Source of the DNA: Owenweeksia sp048267305 | GTDB taxonomy: Bacteria > Bacteroidota > Bacteroidia > Flavobacteriales > Schleiferiaceae | Direction of reading: 5' to 3' | Assembly (NCBI GenBank): GCA_048267305.1 | Contig: JBLWXT010000003.1 | Location: 124,001 to 188,000 of the forward strand | Length of the DNA stretch: 64,000 bases | In this document: piece after piece, positions 34,591 through 43,348 of the stretch | Numbering within the stretch: the first letter of the stretch is position 1 | How the letters are laid out: each line of letters opens with the position of its first letter | The notes under the pieces: model-generated | What the model was told of the DNA's origin: nothing | Database searches by the model: none | Seen by the model: only the letters and a program-made list of their open reading frames with translations | Made by a program: the position numbers and the translations under genes

Positions 34591-36000
34591 TTATGATTTG
34601 GTGGTTAATCCAAGTTCCTTTCCCTTAGCAAGCATAAATGTACGGGCTTCTTCATAATCATTCTTTATCACCCCTTCAAGTATAGCTTCTTTTATGGCTT
34701 CTTTAATGATCCCAATCTCGCGGCCAGGTGATAAGCCAAAGGTTTGCATAATCTCTGCTCCATCCACAGGTGGCTGAAAACTGCGAATACTATCAGCTTC
34801 TTCTACTTGCTTCAGCCTGGCCCGTACTACCTGAAAGTTTTTCAAAAAGCCTTCCTTTTTCTTTTGGTTTTTAGTGGTGATATCGGCCTCACACAAAAGC
34901 ATAAGGTCATTTATATCCTCACCAGCATCAAAAAGCAATCTTCGGGCAGCGCTATCTGTAGCCTGATCATCGGTAACTGCAATAGGGCGGCTGCTCATCA
35001 TTACAATTCGTTGCACATATTTAAGCTTATCGCTTAGCGGTAGCTTCATACGTTTAAAAATCTTGTAGATCATTTTGCTCCCCACAAACTCATGGTTGTG
35101 AAAAGTCCAGCCAGTGCCTTTGATAAACTTTTTGGTAACGGGTTTGCCGATATCGTGAAACAAGGCAGCATAGCGCAACCACAGCTTGTCCGTAGTTTGA
35201 GAGATATTATCCACTACCTGAAGCGTATGATAAAAATTGTCTTTGTGCAATTGGCCATCAATTTCCTCCACACCTTTGAGCGCCACCACTTCTGGCAGGA
35301 AGTAGTGCATTAAACCGGTTTCGTAAAACAGTCGTAAACCTACGGATGGTTTTGGCGAGAGCATGATTTTATTCAGCTCATCACTTACCCGTTCCTTACT
35401 TATAATTTCAATTCGCTCCTTTGTAGAGATGATGGCATTGAGGCTTTTCTTTTCTATCTCAAAACCCAATTGACTCGCAAATCGAATGGCGCGCATCATC
35501 CTTAAGGGATCATCAGAATAGGTGATTTCCGGTTCCAATGGTGTTCTGATAATTCCCTTTTTCAAGTCTTCTATGCCCCCAAAGGGATCAATCAAAGTAC
35601 CGTAGTCATTAGGGTTTAGGCTTATGGCCATGGCATTTATGGTAAAGTCTCTACGCTTTTGATCGTCTTCCAAAGTACCGTCTTCCACTATGGGTTTTCG
35701 GCTGTCGCGCTGGTATGATTCCTTTCGGGCACCAACAAACTCCAAATCTAGTTCGCCATAGCAAACCTGGGCTGTTCCAAAGTTTTTAAAAACGGAGATT
35801 TTGCTTCGTCCCAGCAATTTTGCCACTTCCTGTGCCAGTTCTATTCCGCTGCCTACAGCTACAAAATCAATGTCTTTGGGGTCTTTCCTTTTCAGGATTT
35901 TATCGCGAACATAACCGCCCACCACGTAGGTTTCTAAACCGGTGGTTTGGGCTGCTGCCGAAATAGTTTTAAATATTTTATGGGAAATGAGTTCTTTCAA
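34591..36000 (-). CDS. CCA tRNA nucleotidyltransferase / poly(A) polymerase with HD domain
   Basis: A 469-residue class II nucleotidyltransferase that adds or repairs the 3' CCA of tRNA. The N-terminal polymerase domain shows GGYVRDKIL, DIDFVAVGSG (the catalytic D-x-D) and RRDFTINAMAI, followed by the neck/body region (IDPFGGIEDLKKGII). A C-terminal HD domain is present (LFHDIGKP, HNHEF). Such fusions with an HD phosphohydrolase domain are usual in this phylum. It is co-directional with the pRiA4b-like gene and the membrane protein upstream. Confidence 0.95.
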   Translation of the reverse strand: MKELISHKIFKTISAAAQTTGLETYVVGGYVRDKILKRKDPKDIDFVAVGSGIELAQEVAKLLGRSKISVFKNFGTAQVCYGELDLEFVGARKESYQRDSRKPIVEDGTLEDDQKRRDFTINAMAISLNPNDYGTLIDPFGGIEDLKKGIIRTPLEPEITYSDDPLRMMRAIRFASQLGFEIEKKSLNAIISTKERIEIISKERVSDELNKIMLSPKPSVGLRLFYETGLMHYFLPEVVALKGVEEIDGQLHKDNFYHTLQVVDNISQTTDKLWLRYAALFHDIGKPVTKKFIKGTGWTFHNHEFVGSKMIYKIFKRMKLPLSDKLKYVQRIVMMSSRPIAVTDDQATDSAARRLLFDAGEDINDLMLLCEADITTKNQKKKEGFLKNFQVVRARLKQVEEADSIRSFQPPVDGAEIMQTFGLSPGREIGIIKEAIKEAILEGVIKNDYEEARTFMLAKGKELGLTTKS

Positions 36001-36012
36001 AAAAAATGGGAG

Positions 36013-36420
36013 TTAGGCTGTTTCCGGAAAAACCTTTTCGGAATAAATGGCTAAAACAATCAGGATGATTAACATAAGGTAAACACCAATGTGGATGCGT
36101 TTTACTTTTTTCTTAATGGTATTCAATTCTTCCTTATCATCATCCAGCAGAACGGTGTAAAGCATAGGAAATAACAAAAAGGCTTGCACCCTGAGCTGCC
36201 TGGCCTTTTTATCGGAGAAGCTAAACTTCAGGAAATCCCAAACTGAGCCAGCCGGTTTACGGTTTTTCAGGTTGAGATACTGCAGTTGTAAACCAGACTT
36301 CATCAAAAGTAAAAGGAGGATAGCTATGAGCAGAATTACTGCTGTAAGTATGAAAAGGAACTGGGCTGTCATGCTTGCAAAATTGGCTGCAAAAGTAGGC
36401 AGTATGTATGTGGAATACAA
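36013..36420 (-). CDS. Small membrane protein of unknown function
   Basis: A 135-residue protein with a strongly hydrophobic N-terminal helix (LFILTAVILLIAILLLLL) and a C-terminal one (IGVYLMLIILIVLAIYSE), separated by ~60 charged residues (NLKNRKPAGSVWDFLKFS...KKKVKRIH). An ATG at 36372 (MTAQFLFIL) is an equally plausible start. It lies between the CCA enzyme and a lipopolysaccharide-type glycosyltransferase, 18 bases from the latter. I do not recognise the family. Confidence 0.65.
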   Translation of the reverse strand: MYSTYILPTFAANFASMTAQFLFILTAVILLIAILLLLLMKSGLQLQYLNLKNRKPAGSVWDFLKFSFSDKKARQLRVQAFLLFPMLYTVLLDDDKEELNTIKKKVKRIHIGVYLMLIILIVLAIYSEKVFPETA

Positions 36421-36438
36421 AGGAAAAGAGGCTAGGCT

Positions 36439-37203
36439 CTATAGTTCTGTGTTTAGGGTTTCACCTTCTTTTATTCGCCATATTTTGAGCGACCGCTGAA
36501 AGATATAATTGGCAGAGTGTGCGGAAATTATAAAACCTACTTTACCATCAAGTATTCCCAGTTTCAAAATGTACATCTTAAAAAAAGTGAACATTGGTTT
36601 TATCAAAAGGTGAAACATGGTGATCTTCCTGGTTTTCTCCACACGGTCATACGCACCCCAGGTAGAGTAGCGATAAGCCTTGGCAATGTATCGATCTAAA
36701 CCAACATAGGTATGGTGTTCCAGTTTGTGCTTTAAGTATCCTGTTTTGCCATTCACTATAACTTCGGCATGCACCTTTTTGTCCTGATACCGGCATTTAC
36801 TCTTTCTAAACAGGCGTATCACCTTGTCTCCCTGCCATCCGCTATAGCGGAGATGTTTTCCCATCAAGAAGTTCTTGCGGTAAATCCAATAGGCATCTTT
36901 ATCAGGATTGGCCAATATGCGTTTAATTTCCTCCTGAAGTTCAGGAGTTACACGCTCGTCTGCATCTACCAGTAAAATCCAGTCGTTATGCGCCTGGGGT
37001 ATGGCCCAGTTTTTTTGAGAGGCCGAGTTTTCATATTCCCTTTGAATGACAAAGTCTGTGTGTTTTTTGGCAAGTTCTACAGTACGGTCGGTAGAGAATG
37101 AATCCACAACCATTATTTCATCAGCGAAAGCCACTGATTTTAGCACAGCTTCAATGTTGTGCTCTTCATTACCAGTGGGGATTATGGCAGTTAGTTTGTG
37201 CAT
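36439..37203 (-). CDS. Family 2 glycosyltransferase (WaaE/KdtX-like)
   Basis: A 254-residue GT-A fold enzyme. The nucleotide-sugar domain shows AIIPTGNEEHNI, DEIMVVDSFSTDRT and the metal-binding DADE in WILLVDADERVTPEL. The later YRKNFLMGKHLRYSGW and KKVHAEVIV match the WaaE/KdtX subfamily, which adds glucose to the inner core of lipopolysaccharide. It is 9 bases after a second glycosyltransferase, so the two probably build a cell-surface glycan. The acceptor is inferred only from subfamily. Confidence 0.92.
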   Translation of the reverse strand: MHKLTAIIPTGNEEHNIEAVLKSVAFADEIMVVDSFSTDRTVELAKKHTDFVIQREYENSASQKNWAIPQAHNDWILLVDADERVTPELQEEIKRILANPDKDAYWIYRKNFLMGKHLRYSGWQGDKVIRLFRKSKCRYQDKKVHAEVIVNGKTGYLKHKLEHHTYVGLDRYIAKAYRYSTWGAYDRVEKTRKITMFHLLIKPMFTFFKMYILKLGILDGKVGFIISAHSANYIFQRSLKIWRIKEGETLNTEL

Positions 37204-37212
37204 GGGGCAAAA

Positions 37213-38325
37213 CTAAGGTTTCATTGATTCATACAGCCGCATCCATGTTTTGGCTATCGACTCATCCGAAAAATTTTGAGCAAACTCGTAACCAGTCTCC
37301 GCCATGGTTTTACGAAGTTGTATATCGTCCCATACTTTTTTTAAGGCGGTTGTAATTTCCTGCTGATCTTCGGGGTTAACCAATATAGAAGATGGACCAG
37401 CCACTTCGGGTAAACTACTGGTGGCGGAGGTAATTACCGGGGTTTTAGAAACCAATGCCTCTAAAACCGGAATGCCAAATCCTTCAAATATGGAGGGGTA
37501 AATAAAAACATTGGCTACGCGGTAAAGCTTTGCCAGCAACTCATCTTCTCTTACCTCGGGGGTGAAAATCAGATGGCGTATGCTGTCATATTTTTTCAAT
37601 CCTGAAATTTGTTCCCAAAACTTGGTTTTGCGGCCCACATATACAATGGGGATGCCTAGTTCCAGTTGAGCTTTGAGCAGTTTATCAACCCCTTTTCGGA
37701 TTTCCAGAGTTCCTACAAAAAGGGCAAATTTCTTTGGAAGTCCATATCTGTCGCGGACATCCTGTGGCTCTTCATCTTCAAATTCCTTCCAGTAAATGGG
37801 GTTTACACCCTGGTAAATTACCTTAATCCGTTCTCTGGGGATATTCATGAATTCCACCAAATCATTTTTAGTTTGCTCACTTATAGCCACAATTTCATCC
37901 GCACGCCTGCATGCTGATCTAAGTTTACGGATGTAAATTTTACGATCTATAAACTTGTAGAGTTGTGGGTAGCGCATGAAGATGAGGTCATGTACCGTAA
38001 GCACCGATTTAACACCTTGTTTGCCCAGGCCCAGAGGAAGCTCTTGTGCCAGCCCATGAAATATCTCAATGCCATCCTTTTTCACCCTTTCGCTCATGAG
38101 GCGTTGTCGCCAAATGTTGGCATACAGTGGATTTGAAATCGAAGGGTTTTCTTCAATTACAGAAGGTAAAAACTCCCCAAAAGGAAGCTTTGCCACTTTG
38201 GGGTTGTAAAGGTGGTATTCATTATCAGGGTAGGAGGTAGCCAAAGCCCGAATCAGGTTTCGGCCATAGTTGCCGAGCCCGCTCGCATTGTGATAAATTC
38301 TTTTGGCTTCGTACCCGATTTTCAT
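37213..38325 (-). CDS. GT4-type glycosyltransferase (family 1/4)
   Basis: A 370-residue GT-B fold enzyme. The N-terminal half contains GLGNYGRNLIRAL, SVLTVHDLIFMRYP and VAISEQTKNDL; the C-terminal half has the sugar-nucleotide site ALFVGTLEIRKGVDKLL and the E-x7-E motif FEGFGIPVLEALV. It transfers a sugar, commonly mannose or a related hexose, to a glycan acceptor. It leads the two-gene glycosyltransferase run with the GT2 gene. Confidence 0.92.
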   Translation of the reverse strand: MKIGYEAKRIYHNASGLGNYGRNLIRALATSYPDNEYHLYNPKVAKLPFGEFLPSVIEENPSISNPLYANIWRQRLMSERVKKDGIEIFHGLAQELPLGLGKQGVKSVLTVHDLIFMRYPQLYKFIDRKIYIRKLRSACRRADEIVAISEQTKNDLVEFMNIPRERIKVIYQGVNPIYWKEFEDEEPQDVRDRYGLPKKFALFVGTLEIRKGVDKLLKAQLELGIPIVYVGRKTKFWEQISGLKKYDSIRHLIFTPEVREDELLAKLYRVANVFIYPSIFEGFGIPVLEALVSKTPVITSATSSLPEVAGPSSILVNPEDQQEITTALKKVWDDIQLRKTMAETGYEFAQNFSDESIAKTWMRLYESMKP

Positions 38326-38372
38326 TTGGGGAAAGTATGTAGTAAATATTAGTTAGTACTTAGATTGTATAA

Positions 38373-38882
38373 TCAGCCTTTAGAGTCAATTTCATTCTGC
38401 ATAAAACCGACAATATCAAGAAAGTACTCTTTTAAACTCGAGTACTCAGTTCCAATTGGATCCCAATAGGCGGATTTCCAGTAAATCCATTCTCCATTAT
38501 CCTTAATTGGAGCAATTAAAAACATGAATTGCTCTTCGTTCAATCCGCCAATAATAATGCTTCTATTGAGCAGGTCCCATCCAATAGGGTCAATTAAGAA
38601 CGCTTCCAGTAACTCTGGATTTAGCTTTTTAATCCAATCAATTTTATCTACAGGTAGAAATGATGGTTCAACCAGATTGAATTCCCTGAAACCATTTGTA
38701 ATTAACAAGAGCTCTTTATAGTCGTTTGGTAAAACTAGCCCTAATCTCTCTTCGGTTTTATTTATGGATTCTAAGCTAGCAGGCTTATAGCCTAGCCACT
38801 TAGTTGTAACTTCAGAATTAGAAAATTCAATATCTCCAAGTTCCAACGACTTCTCAAATAGTGTGCGAATGAGGTCTCTCAT
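38373..38882 (-). CDS. SMI1/KNR4 (SUKH) family protein
   Basis: A 169-residue cytosolic protein of the SUKH superfamily. The core helix-strand signature is INKTEERLGLVLPNDYKELLLITNGF, with the C-terminal strands VNLVEPSFLPV-like and WIYWKSAYWDP. SUKH proteins often neutralise contact-dependent or polymorphic toxins, but no toxin or delivery gene is adjacent, so this may be an orphan immunity protein or a regulatory homologue. Its base composition is visibly more AT-rich than the surrounding enzymes, consistent with transfer. Confidence 0.85.
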   Translation of the reverse strand: MRDLIRTLFEKSLELGDIEFSNSEVTTKWLGYKPASLESINKTEERLGLVLPNDYKELLLITNGFREFNLVEPSFLPVDKIDWIKKLNPELLEAFLIDPIGWDLLNRSIIIGGLNEEQFMFLIAPIKDNGEWIYWKSAYWDPIGTEYSSLKEYFLDIVGFMQNEIDSKG

Positions 38883-38912
38883 AATAAAATTTCCTAACTC
38901 CCAACTTCTTAC

Positions 38913-40196
38913 TCACTCCTCTCTCCAAACCAATATCCCGTTATTAACAATACCCAGAGCTTTGCCCTGTAGCTCTCTCCCAATAAAGGGTGAATTATGA
39001 GATTTGCTTTGAATGTCCTTTTTGGTGAAGGTCCATTTTTCGGTAGGGTCAAAAAAGGTAAACTCTGCCCAGCTGCCTTCGGTTAACGATGGAACATCCA
39101 TACCTAAAACCTTACGGGGATTAATGGCTATTTTGGAAATGACGTCTTCTATTTCCAGTCCATCTTTTTGTAAAATGCCAAGAGCGCCAAACATAGTTTC
39201 AAGTCCAATTACACCAAACTCTGCCTGGTCAAACTCACATTTTTTATTTTCAATGTCTACCGGTGTATGGTCGCTGGTGATAACCTGAATAAGGTCTTCC
39301 TTCAAAGCCTCAATCAATGCTTTGCGGTCTTCTTCCGAGCGAAGTGGTGGTAAGGTTTTGTAACGGGTATCATAGTTTTCTAATTCAGCATCAGTAAAAA
39401 ACAGATTGGCCACGGCTACATCTGCCGTAAAAGGTGTTCCCTTTTCATGGGCATTTTGTAATAAACTCACAGCCGAAGCAGATGAAATGGCCATAAAGTG
39501 TACTCCACTTTCGGCATAGGTGGCAAGGTGTAAATCGCGCAGCATGGCCACTTCTTCAGCCAGTTGAGGAATTCCCTTCAATCCTAAATAGGTACTCACC
39601 TCACCTTCGTGCATTTGGCCACCATGCGATAGGCTTTCGTCCATTGCAAAAACATGAACTGGTGGCGCAAAGCTTTTTCCGTAAAGGAGCGCCAGTTTCA
39701 TAAGTGCGGCATTGGTGAGGGGCTTTTTACCATGACTAAAAGCCACGGCACCGGCCTGAAACATATCATACATTTCGCTGAGCTCTTCACCGTGCAGGCC
39801 TTTGCTCAAACTCCCGTAAGGGTAGAGGCTTACCGGAAAACCATCGGCTTGCTGGTATATGTATTCAATATCGGCTTTACTATCCAGGGCGGGAGAAGTT
39901 TCGGGACTTATGCCCACTGCGGTAAAACCACCAAAAATGGCTGCATGAATTCCGCTTTCAATGTCTTCGCGTTCTTCATGCCCGGGGTCGCAAAAGTTGG
40001 CGCGCAAATCAAACCAACCCGGGCTGATGTGTAAATTTTTATGCTCAATAACCTTAGTGTCGTCATCCGCGCTAAGCGAATCGGCAATGGTTTTTACCTG
40101 ATCATTTTCAATTAGGATGTCTTTCACCGCAAGGTGATGCGGTGAGTTGGGGTCAATAATCCGGGCTTGTTTTACCAGTAGTTTGGTTGTTTCCAT
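38913..40196 (-). CDS. Dihydroorotase-like protein lacking the metal-binding HxH
   Basis: A 427-residue amidohydrolase of the PyrC/PyrX group. The barrel is complete (SPGWFDLRANFCDPGHEERED, GFTAVGISPETSPALD, VHVFAMDESLSHGG, LPPLRSEEDRKALIEAL, VITSDHTPVD). Where active dihydroorotases have D-x-H-x-H-x-R, this protein has D63-L-R65-A-N67-F-C69, so both zinc histidines and the substrate arginine are gone, while the late aspartate (TSDHTP) remains. It could be an inactive partner needed by aspartate transcarbamoylase, as PyrC' is in some Pseudomonas, or a Bacteroidota variant with altered chemistry. It lies 4 bases downstream of the BatA-type gene. Confidence 0.85.
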   Translation of the reverse strand: METTKLLVKQARIIDPNSPHHLAVKDILIENDQVKTIADSLSADDDTKVIEHKNLHISPGWFDLRANFCDPGHEEREDIESGIHAAIFGGFTAVGISPETSPALDSKADIEYIYQQADGFPVSLYPYGSLSKGLHGEELSEMYDMFQAGAVAFSHGKKPLTNAALMKLALLYGKSFAPPVHVFAMDESLSHGGQMHEGEVSTYLGLKGIPQLAEEVAMLRDLHLATYAESGVHFMAISSASAVSLLQNAHEKGTPFTADVAVANLFFTDAELENYDTRYKTLPPLRSEEDRKALIEALKEDLIQVITSDHTPVDIENKKCEFDQAEFGVIGLETMFGALGILQKDGLEIEDVISKIAINPRKVLGMDVPSLTEGSWAEFTFFDPTEKWTFTKKDIQSKSHNSPFIGRELQGKALGIVNNGILVWREE

Positions 40197-40200
40197 AGGG

Positions 40201-42198
40201 TTATTTCCACAGTTTTATTAAAATAATTTCCACCAATAAAAACAGTAAGGCTGCCGCCAAAAACCACTTCCACAGTGAAGTTCCATTGTAGCGCTGGCTT
40301 ATGGAAAATCCAATTTCCGTTGTATCGGCTTCCAAAATATTGCTGCTTTCCAATCCAAAACGGCTGGCAATTTCCTCATCGGTTAAAAAGCTCCAGCGGC
40401 TTTCTTGCGGAGAAGGATTAAGGGCTAAAAATCCTTGTGCAGTTCCTTTTTTTGAAACATCGTAGATCCCCGGTTTTAGCTCAGTGGGCAAATCGTAAAG
40501 TTCTACCGTTTGGTTTCGGGTTCGCTGTCGCGGAATAAGTTCCTGCCCATCTGCCATAATACTCAGCGGGCTTTCGCCAGATTGTTTCACCATAAATGTT
40601 GGCCCCTTGGCTTTTCCCGAAAGGGTATAAAGTGCAGAGCTGGTGCGGCTAAACAAGGCTGCATTGAGTATAATAGGTACAAAAATGGGATGTGATGAAA
40701 AGTTGGTTTTGGCCAAATTGCTGGTTACTAAAAGCAAAGTGCCCGAGGAAACCGGAATACGGCTCACCAAAGGACTTCCATCGGCCAGCGTAATAAGCGG
40801 ATAGCCAACAGAGGTGCTGTATTGGTAGTGCTCCTCACTTTTTGGTAAGGATGGTTTTTCGGGGGTATTGCTAAACACACCTTTAAAATGAGGATCCTTG
40901 TAGCTTATATCGAGGGCATTTACTGCGGGGCGCTTTTCACCTAGTGCAGGTAATCTGAGATTAGCCAGCACATTGTTAATGGCCTCAGCATTTTTAGCCG
41001 AGGGTATTAAAACCACGGTTTTGCCGGCATTCAGATTTTCACGAACGGCTTGTGTAAAACCACTGGGAACAGTTTCAGGGGCATCTAAAATAATGAGGTC
41101 GTAATTACCCAAAGTGGAATAGTCAATACGATTGAGCTCGTTAAAACTTAGATTATAGATGCTATCGCTAAACAGCTTTTCAAATTTGGGGCGGAACTCT
41201 TCATTTCCCGTAAGGAGGATGTCGAAAGGGCGATCAACACTATAGGTGAAGAAAAACTTATTGTCGAAATAGGGATTGCCGGCATCTACGGAAATTTCGC
41301 CTTTGTAGGCTTTGGCCTCATCTACCCTAAGGGTAAAGGTGGTGGTGGTTTTACTTCCGGCAGGGATTTCCACTTCCTTGGCACCTTGCAGCTTTCCATC
41401 TAAACTTAGGTTTATGGAAACCTTACGGTTATCATCGCTACCCGAATTACTAAGTTGAACCTGTAATTCCTGATCAAAGCCAGGCTGTAGAATAGGCCTG
41501 TTGAACCAGGCGCTATCAATGGCAATGTTGCCCAAATTTTGTTGCGTGCGGAAGGGCACTATGGTTTGCCGCCATTCTTCGGGAGCAGTTATATCTTCCG
41601 CGAAAGCGGTATTTTGAAAATCAGAAAGCCAAAACATTTCAAGGCTGGTGTTTCCCTCTTTTTCCTGTGCCTGCTTTAGCTTATCCACTATTTCTTCGCT
41701 TTCGCGGAAAGCGAAAGAGGGTGTGATGGCATCTACCAAATCAATGGCTTGCTGCTTATTGTAATAGCGTTGCTGGCGCCCTTGAAAATCGTTGGTCAAA
41801 ATCTGAACGCGATAATTTTCGGGTAATCCCTTTATAATTTCAACGGCTTGGTTACGTGCTTTTATGAGCTGCGAATTTTGATCTTCACCACTAAGCATAC
41901 TGGGTGAATTGTCGATATACAAAGCGGCATAGTTGCCAGTATCAGCGGTATTTACCGCTGAGGGGAAATACGGATTGGCAAAGGCCAAAACAATTGCTGC
42001 CAGAGCTAACATCCGCGCAAGCATTATGAGTAATTGCCTAAGCCGGTTTATGGACTTGGACTGCTTTACCACATTTTGCAAAAAGCGGGTATTACTGAAA
42101 TAAACAGTGGTGTATCTCCTGAAATTAAACAGGTGGATGATCAGCGGAATAGAGAGCGCTGTCAGGGCCCAAAGAAACTGTGGGTATAGAAACTTCAT
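40201..42198 (-). CDS. BatA-type membrane protein with vWA domain
   Basis: A 665-residue inner-membrane protein. It has the BatA N-terminus with two membrane helices (FLYPQFLWALTALSIPLIIHLF and the helix near residue 65), then a von Willebrand A-like domain (ALYIDNSPSM; the usual D-x-S-x-S is D-N-S-P-S), a large soluble region, and a C-terminal helix (LWKWFLAAALLFLLVEIIL). Family members in Bacteroidota belong to Bat aerotolerance-type gene sets. Here only the one gene is present, so the role is probably envelope maintenance by analogy. Confidence 0.85.
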   Translation of the reverse strand: MKFLYPQFLWALTALSIPLIIHLFNFRRYTTVYFSNTRFLQNVVKQSKSINRLRQLLIMLARMLALAAIVLAFANPYFPSAVNTADTGNYAALYIDNSPSMLSGEDQNSQLIKARNQAVEIIKGLPENYRVQILTNDFQGRQQRYYNKQQAIDLVDAITPSFAFRESEEIVDKLKQAQEKEGNTSLEMFWLSDFQNTAFAEDITAPEEWRQTIVPFRTQQNLGNIAIDSAWFNRPILQPGFDQELQVQLSNSGSDDNRKVSINLSLDGKLQGAKEVEIPAGSKTTTTFTLRVDEAKAYKGEISVDAGNPYFDNKFFFTYSVDRPFDILLTGNEEFRPKFEKLFSDSIYNLSFNELNRIDYSTLGNYDLIILDAPETVPSGFTQAVRENLNAGKTVVLIPSAKNAEAINNVLANLRLPALGEKRPAVNALDISYKDPHFKGVFSNTPEKPSLPKSEEHYQYSTSVGYPLITLADGSPLVSRIPVSSGTLLLVTSNLAKTNFSSHPIFVPIILNAALFSRTSSALYTLSGKAKGPTFMVKQSGESPLSIMADGQELIPRQRTRNQTVELYDLPTELKPGIYDVSKKGTAQGFLALNPSPQESRWSFLTDEEIASRFGLESSNILEADTTEIGFSISQRYNGTSLWKWFLAAALLFLLVEIILIKLWK

Positions 42199-42226
42199 TG
42201 GGTCGCGAAGGTAATTTTTTGAAACA

Positions 42227-42260
42227 AGACTTTAGACGTTAGATTTTAGAAATTAGATAA
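42227..42260. repeat. TAGA-spaced short repeat
   Basis: Four TTAGA/TTTAGA units occur in 34 bases (AGACTTTAGACGTTAGATTT then TAGAAATTAGATAA) in the gap before the alpha/beta hydrolase end. It resembles 30163-30190. Confidence 0.4.
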
Positions 42261-42272
42261 CGGCTTGTTAGA

Positions 42273-43271
42273 TCATTTCATGCCTTGGTTTATCCCCAAC
42301 ACTTCCACGCAAAACTTCTCAATTTCATCTTGCACCGCTTGATAATCTTTCGATTTTACATGGGAAGCTATAACATGGTCGCCCGGGGTTTCTAAAGCTT
42401 TGATTCTCTTTTTATCTATTGGGGTTCCTAACTGCTCGTGCATTTCGGGTATCACGCTTACATCCACCACCTGGTCCTGGTTTTCCTCATCTTTATAATA
42501 ATAGAGGTTTAGAACGGGGCACTTTACCTTCTCAAAAGTGGATTCTAGCATAGTGGTTTCCAAAAGCTCTTCCAGCTGTACGGTGGCCTCAGCCGGATAA
42601 ATGGTATCCCAGTATTGTGGAGCCTCAGGCTGTTTGTGTTTTATGGTTCTGCTTTCTCCGCCATAAACCAAACGCGCTATTTGCAAACCCCAAGGTTCAT
42701 TAAGCAAACCCGCAGCGGGATTTTTGATCTTAATATTGGGAGAGAGGTTAATGAGCGCATAAACCTTATCGGGAAAATCGGCAGCCATTTTTAGCGCCAG
42801 CGTACCACCGGTTGAGGTGGAAATGATAATTACTTTTTTACCCAACTTTTCAGCAATGGCCAATTCCTCCAAGGCCGATTTCCAAATGTTCTCGGCTGTA
42901 AAATTGCCTAACTGATTATGTTTTAGTCCATGGCCCGTAAGGCGAGCCAGGTATAAATTGCTGTTAAATTTCTGTGCTATGTTTCGGTGTACCGGATCAC
43001 CTTCCATACGGCTGGCCGAAAACCCATGCAGATAAAGGAAAACATATTCGGTAACAGCAGGAGTGTCATTTGCCCAAACAATTTTGGCGTTGTTTTCATC
43101 ACGGAGGTATACCTTGGCTTCACGGGTATTTACATAGGGTTCCATTTCATTCAACTCCAATGGAAGTACAGGCATATTTTGAGTGTACACTGGTATTTCG
43201 GGCTCAGGACCCATGTAGTAACCCAGTGCTAGGAGCGCTATTACAATTAGGGTGATTCCTGTTTTTTTCAT
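42273..43271 (-). CDS. Alpha/beta hydrolase, esterase-like
   Basis: A 332-residue protein with one N-terminal membrane anchor (ITLIVIALLALGYYMG) and a periplasm-facing alpha/beta hydrolase domain. Oxyanion loop LYLHGFSASRMEGDP, nucleophile serine in IISTSTGGTLAL (an S-x-S-x-G variant of the elbow), an acid in LYYYKDEENQDQVVDV and the histidine in TPGDHVIAS complete the triad. The substrate is unknown; the pattern resembles carboxylesterases and lysophospholipases. It is encoded downstream of the CFFCG proteins, beyond a palindrome. Confidence 0.85.
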   Translation of the reverse strand: MKKTGITLIVIALLALGYYMGPEPEIPVYTQNMPVLPLELNEMEPYVNTREAKVYLRDENNAKIVWANDTPAVTEYVFLYLHGFSASRMEGDPVHRNIAQKFNSNLYLARLTGHGLKHNQLGNFTAENIWKSALEELAIAEKLGKKVIIISTSTGGTLALKMAADFPDKVYALINLSPNIKIKNPAAGLLNEPWGLQIARLVYGGESRTIKHKQPEAPQYWDTIYPAEATVQLEELLETTMLESTFEKVKCPVLNLYYYKDEENQDQVVDVSVIPEMHEQLGTPIDKKRIKALETPGDHVIASHVKSKDYQAVQDEIEKFCVEVLGINQGMK

Positions 43272-43301
43272 GTTTATTTAGTTGTTCGTGCTTATAAAGT
43301 A

Positions 43302-43346
43302 CCTCACCCTCGGTCTCTCTCCTAAAGGAGAGGGGTTGGGGTGAGG
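43302..43346. repeat. 45-base imperfect palindrome
   Basis: CCTCACCCTCGGTCTCTCTCC, a TAAA loop and GGAGAGGGGTTGGGGTGAGG form a long imperfect hairpin that ends two bases before the stop of the CFFCG gene. It resembles mobile intergenic palindromes of other bacteria and could also act as a transcript end. Confidence 0.5.
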
Positions 43347-43348
43347 TT

